Positions 63,101-64,000 of a stretch of DNA of 64,000 nt are shown here, in pieces. The position numbers and the translations under genes are program-made. The notes below the pieces were generated by a model. It was not told the DNA's origin, did no database searches, and saw only the letters and a list, made by a program, of their open reading frames with translations. The stretch is from positions 1 to 64,000 of the forward strand of contig NZ_JACHBY010000011.1 of the NCBI RefSeq assembly GCF_014200495.1. The letters are read 5' to 3'. This DNA is from Mucilaginibacter geliditolerans (GTDB lineage Bacteria; Bacteroidota; Bacteroidia; Sphingobacteriales; Sphingobacteriaceae). Within the stretch, counting starts at the first letter, position 1. Each line of letters starts with the position of its first letter.

Positions 63101-63672
63101 TTATTTAAAACCACGGAGAAAGCTTTATTTGCGGGTGTACCGTCAAGCAATCCAACAGAAGGAGTAATTTCAACAGTGGTATTATCCTCAGTGCCTATAA
63201 CCATAAATGTTGAATAAGCAGTCTGGTTGGCTTTTTGGGTATAATTAATAGAGGTATAATCCTTGCCTAATGTATTTACGGGCAACAGTAATGTAGCGCC
63301 AGATGAATTCTCCGCAAAAATATGCGCGTATATGGCTACCGGTTTTAGTGAAGTAATATGAATGGTGTTATGAGATTGCCCCTGGCTGCCTATATATGTG
63401 GCTGCCGGCATATTTAAAACGGTTACCTGGTTAGCGGTAATATTAAATGGCATGGAGGCGCTCCCACCCTCAAATTCAACTGTGCCCGACGTATTTACAT
63501 CTGATGTAATGTACAGGTCCATCTGGCTTCCCGTAGTAGAACCCGGCGGGTTTGAATTAGCCATATAGGCCGTCCAAAACTCCGTACCTTTATTCGTACT
63601 GCCCTGCGAATAACCCTGTAAACAACAAAAAATAAACATAACAGCTATCGCTGTTGCATACAAAGTTCTCAC
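60157..63672 (-). CDS. Giant secreted surface protein: IgGFc-binding-like, multiple PKD and T9SS sorting domain
   Basis: An 1171-aa paralogue of the downstream gene. A signal segment (1-23) and IgGFc-binding-like N-terminal domain (about 24-450) share long near-identical runs with it (STFM..TEDNTTVEITPSV, SYGYAAGANLQDL). The middle is different: PKD domains at about 562-638 (WLWNFGDNQQS), 642-725 (WIWDFGDGTTD) and 732-820 (YLWNFGDANAN), a PKD-like module at 825-925 and an Ig-like one at 1005-1083. The C-terminal sorting domain (1087-1171) is almost the same as in the paralogue. Predicted to be exported by T9SS and held on the surface. Confidence 0.93.
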   Translation of the reverse strand: MRTLYATAIAVMFIFCCLQGYSQGSTNKGTEFWTAYMANSNPPGSTTGSQMDLYITSDVNTSGTVEFEGGSASMPFNITANQVTVLNMPAATYIGSQGQSHNTIHITSLKPVAIYAHIFAENSSGATLLLPVNTLGKDYTSINYTQKANQTAYSTFMVIGTEDNTTVEITPSVGLLDGTPANKAFSVVLNKGDVYQGLAGNDLTGTHIQSVSSGTEACKKIAVFSGSTRIQIGCNPKDNSSDNLFQQVYPTASWGKNYITVPLKNRDFDIIRVILSNPATNVTINGQLMAPGSFINGLYYEFNSSQPNIITADEPIQVAQYAVSQGNTNTTSCDNDPADIGDPEMIYLTPLEQTLDHVTLFSTSNYLILASYINVLIKTDAASSFKLDGQPYNQFSVVPNNNLYSYAQISVSNGTHNISASDGFNAIAYGFGEHESYGYAAGANLQDLDEYIALQNPQTKATQSNGCTGVNYNLQLTLPYKTTSIQWDFQNGTTPYTDTKPVAVDSITKGTQTLYIYSYPKNPVIYSSGSYSVIATVFNPTADVCGSTETIELDYTISNPPVAKFSVDKPCFGDSTQFTDQTVASNTIKSWLWNFGDNQQSTLQNPAHKYLKPGNYNVSLTVTDIDSCTSVFSVPNLTIDARPVALFAASTPDCETQNITFTDQSTTATGNLVKWIWDFGDGTTDTVTSKTALVNHTYAKAGIDTVKLIVINDSGCSSLAYAQPETINPMPVVDFTLPDVCLAAANAQFTDASTITDNTQDDFTYLWNFGDANANDANANTSNLKNPQHKYSQAANYNVTLTVTSKYGCSVSKTQLFTVNGSNPAAHFFVENSNDLCSSDNIVFEDRSSVDFGNITSIVWYFDYNNNPANSVVYTRSNMPADKKYYHQYPLTNSDKPQYYDVRMVVYSGASQSCASELDSTITVNGNPTVTLTQLGTVCSGSAPVQIIANTGEYTGTSVFSGTGVSPAGLFNPAVAGLGTFTINYLFTAVNGCTYSASQQVNVVPTPQITVDSSITVLEGSEVRLNATATGDNLTYKWTPATGLNRDDIPNPVVSLSNDVQYTLTVTSGNNCTATTTVLVNVLKNLVIPNTFTPNGDGINDTWNIKYLDNYPNCTVDIFNRYGEKLFTSVGYPIPWDGKYKGSNLPVGTYYYIINPKNGRKQVSGYVTIIR

Positions 63673-63830
63673 ACGTGTAAAAAAATCACTGATAGCCGGT
63701 TTGTTATTTGGGCAGATGTTTTTTGACTAAAAGCACATAAAGCTATTAAAGAATATATTACATCCAAACAGATATTCGTAAATGAATAAAAAAGTTACGT
63801 CCCTGCTAAATACTTGTATTGAATTTAGTG

Positions 63831-64000
63831 TTAAAAAAACTTATCCGGGTTAGGAACCAGGTTCAGGAACGATTCAAAGTTTTCCTGGTAGTTAGATTGA
63901 TCCAGTTTGTAATAGAACGCCCCTTTTTTTGATGACTGCTTATCCTTCTCAGGCAGCTTCACCAGTAAGCCGGTTGATAATAATTTACGACTGAAGTTAC
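63831..64000 (-). CDS. C-terminal part of an unidentified protein, cut by the window edge
   Basis: The minus strand is open from the window edge to a TAA at 63833-63831, encoding about 56 residues including RKLLSTGLLVKLPEKDKQSS, KKGAFYYKLDQSNYQ and the C-terminus NLVPNPDKFF. The KKGAFYYKLD stretch looks like a small winged-helix-type end, but I cannot name the family. It would be transcribed towards the giant genes. Confidence 0.55.
   Translation of the reverse strand, partial: NFSRKLLSTGLLVKLPEKDKQSSKKGAFYYKLDQSNYQENFESFLNLVPNPDKFF

Noticed and set aside
1..64000. tRNA, rRNA, tmRNA, riboswitch or replication origin
   Set aside because: I looked for cloverleaf-like stretches, conserved rRNA words, riboswitch cores and DnaA-box clusters. 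None could be recognised, although rpmH-rnpA-yidD can lie near an origin in other bacteria.

Overview
The window looks like chromosome from a Sphingobacteriaceae-type Bacteroidota, close to Mucilaginibacter or Pedobacter. This is inferred from several signs. Many genes have a -7 box of the form TAnnTTTG. Two giant surface proteins carry the C-terminal sorting domain of the type IX secretion system, next to a PorP/SprF gene. The L31 protein is the zinc-free type, menaquinone is made by the futalosine route (mqnC), and the non-coding DNA is crowded with hairpin repeats. No rRNA, tRNA, prophage or CRISPR array was recognised.

Layout. 1-6.2 kb: purK and purE (AIR carboxylation), an AlgH/YqgE protein, pdxH overlapping nuoC, a small ORF, then nuoD, whose annotated start lies inside a repeat. 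6.2-9.6 kb: an ECF sigma factor with a membrane anti-sigma-like protein that carries its own HtrA-like protease domain, diverging from four tiny related lipoproteins. 9.6-19 kb: housekeeping genes (a ModF-like double ABC ATPase, rpmE2, a GlmU-like nucleotidyltransferase, tpiA, prmA, an XRE regulator, a GNAT-like protein, scpB). 19-25.3 kb: two exported ferritin-like proteins, mqnC, a secreted lipoprotein, a REP-associated tyrosine transposase between inverted REP arrays, and a methylmalonyl-CoA epimerase with an unexplained C-terminal extension. 25.4-30.4 kb: iscS-iscU-iscA, a roughly 680-bp composite inverted repeat and an acyl-CoA synthetase. 30.5-33.3 kb: SDR, SnoaL-like and AraC genes and a YoeB-like toxin-antitoxin pair. 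33.4-37 kb: lysS, rpmH-rnpA-yidD, tsaB. 37-46 kb: two envelope proteins, DUF423-priA-osmC, pcm, smpB. 46-54 kb: mntR-mntH with an operator, an Lrp-type regulator, ung, chaN-like, mscL, rpoN. 54-64 kb: porP/sprF, the relic of a sorting-domain gene and two giant paralogous surface proteins.

Cooperating sets are purK/purE, nuoC/nuoD, the sigma/anti-sigma pair, the isc genes, rpmH-rnpA-yidD, mntR/mntH, the toxin-antitoxin pair, and porP with the secreted giants. The most unusual content is the anti-sigma/protease fusion, the REP/transposase island, the repeats that supply start or stop codons to nuoD, ung, mntH and porP, and the modular duplication and decay in the giant-protein locus. All names come from reading motifs by eye; no database search was run.
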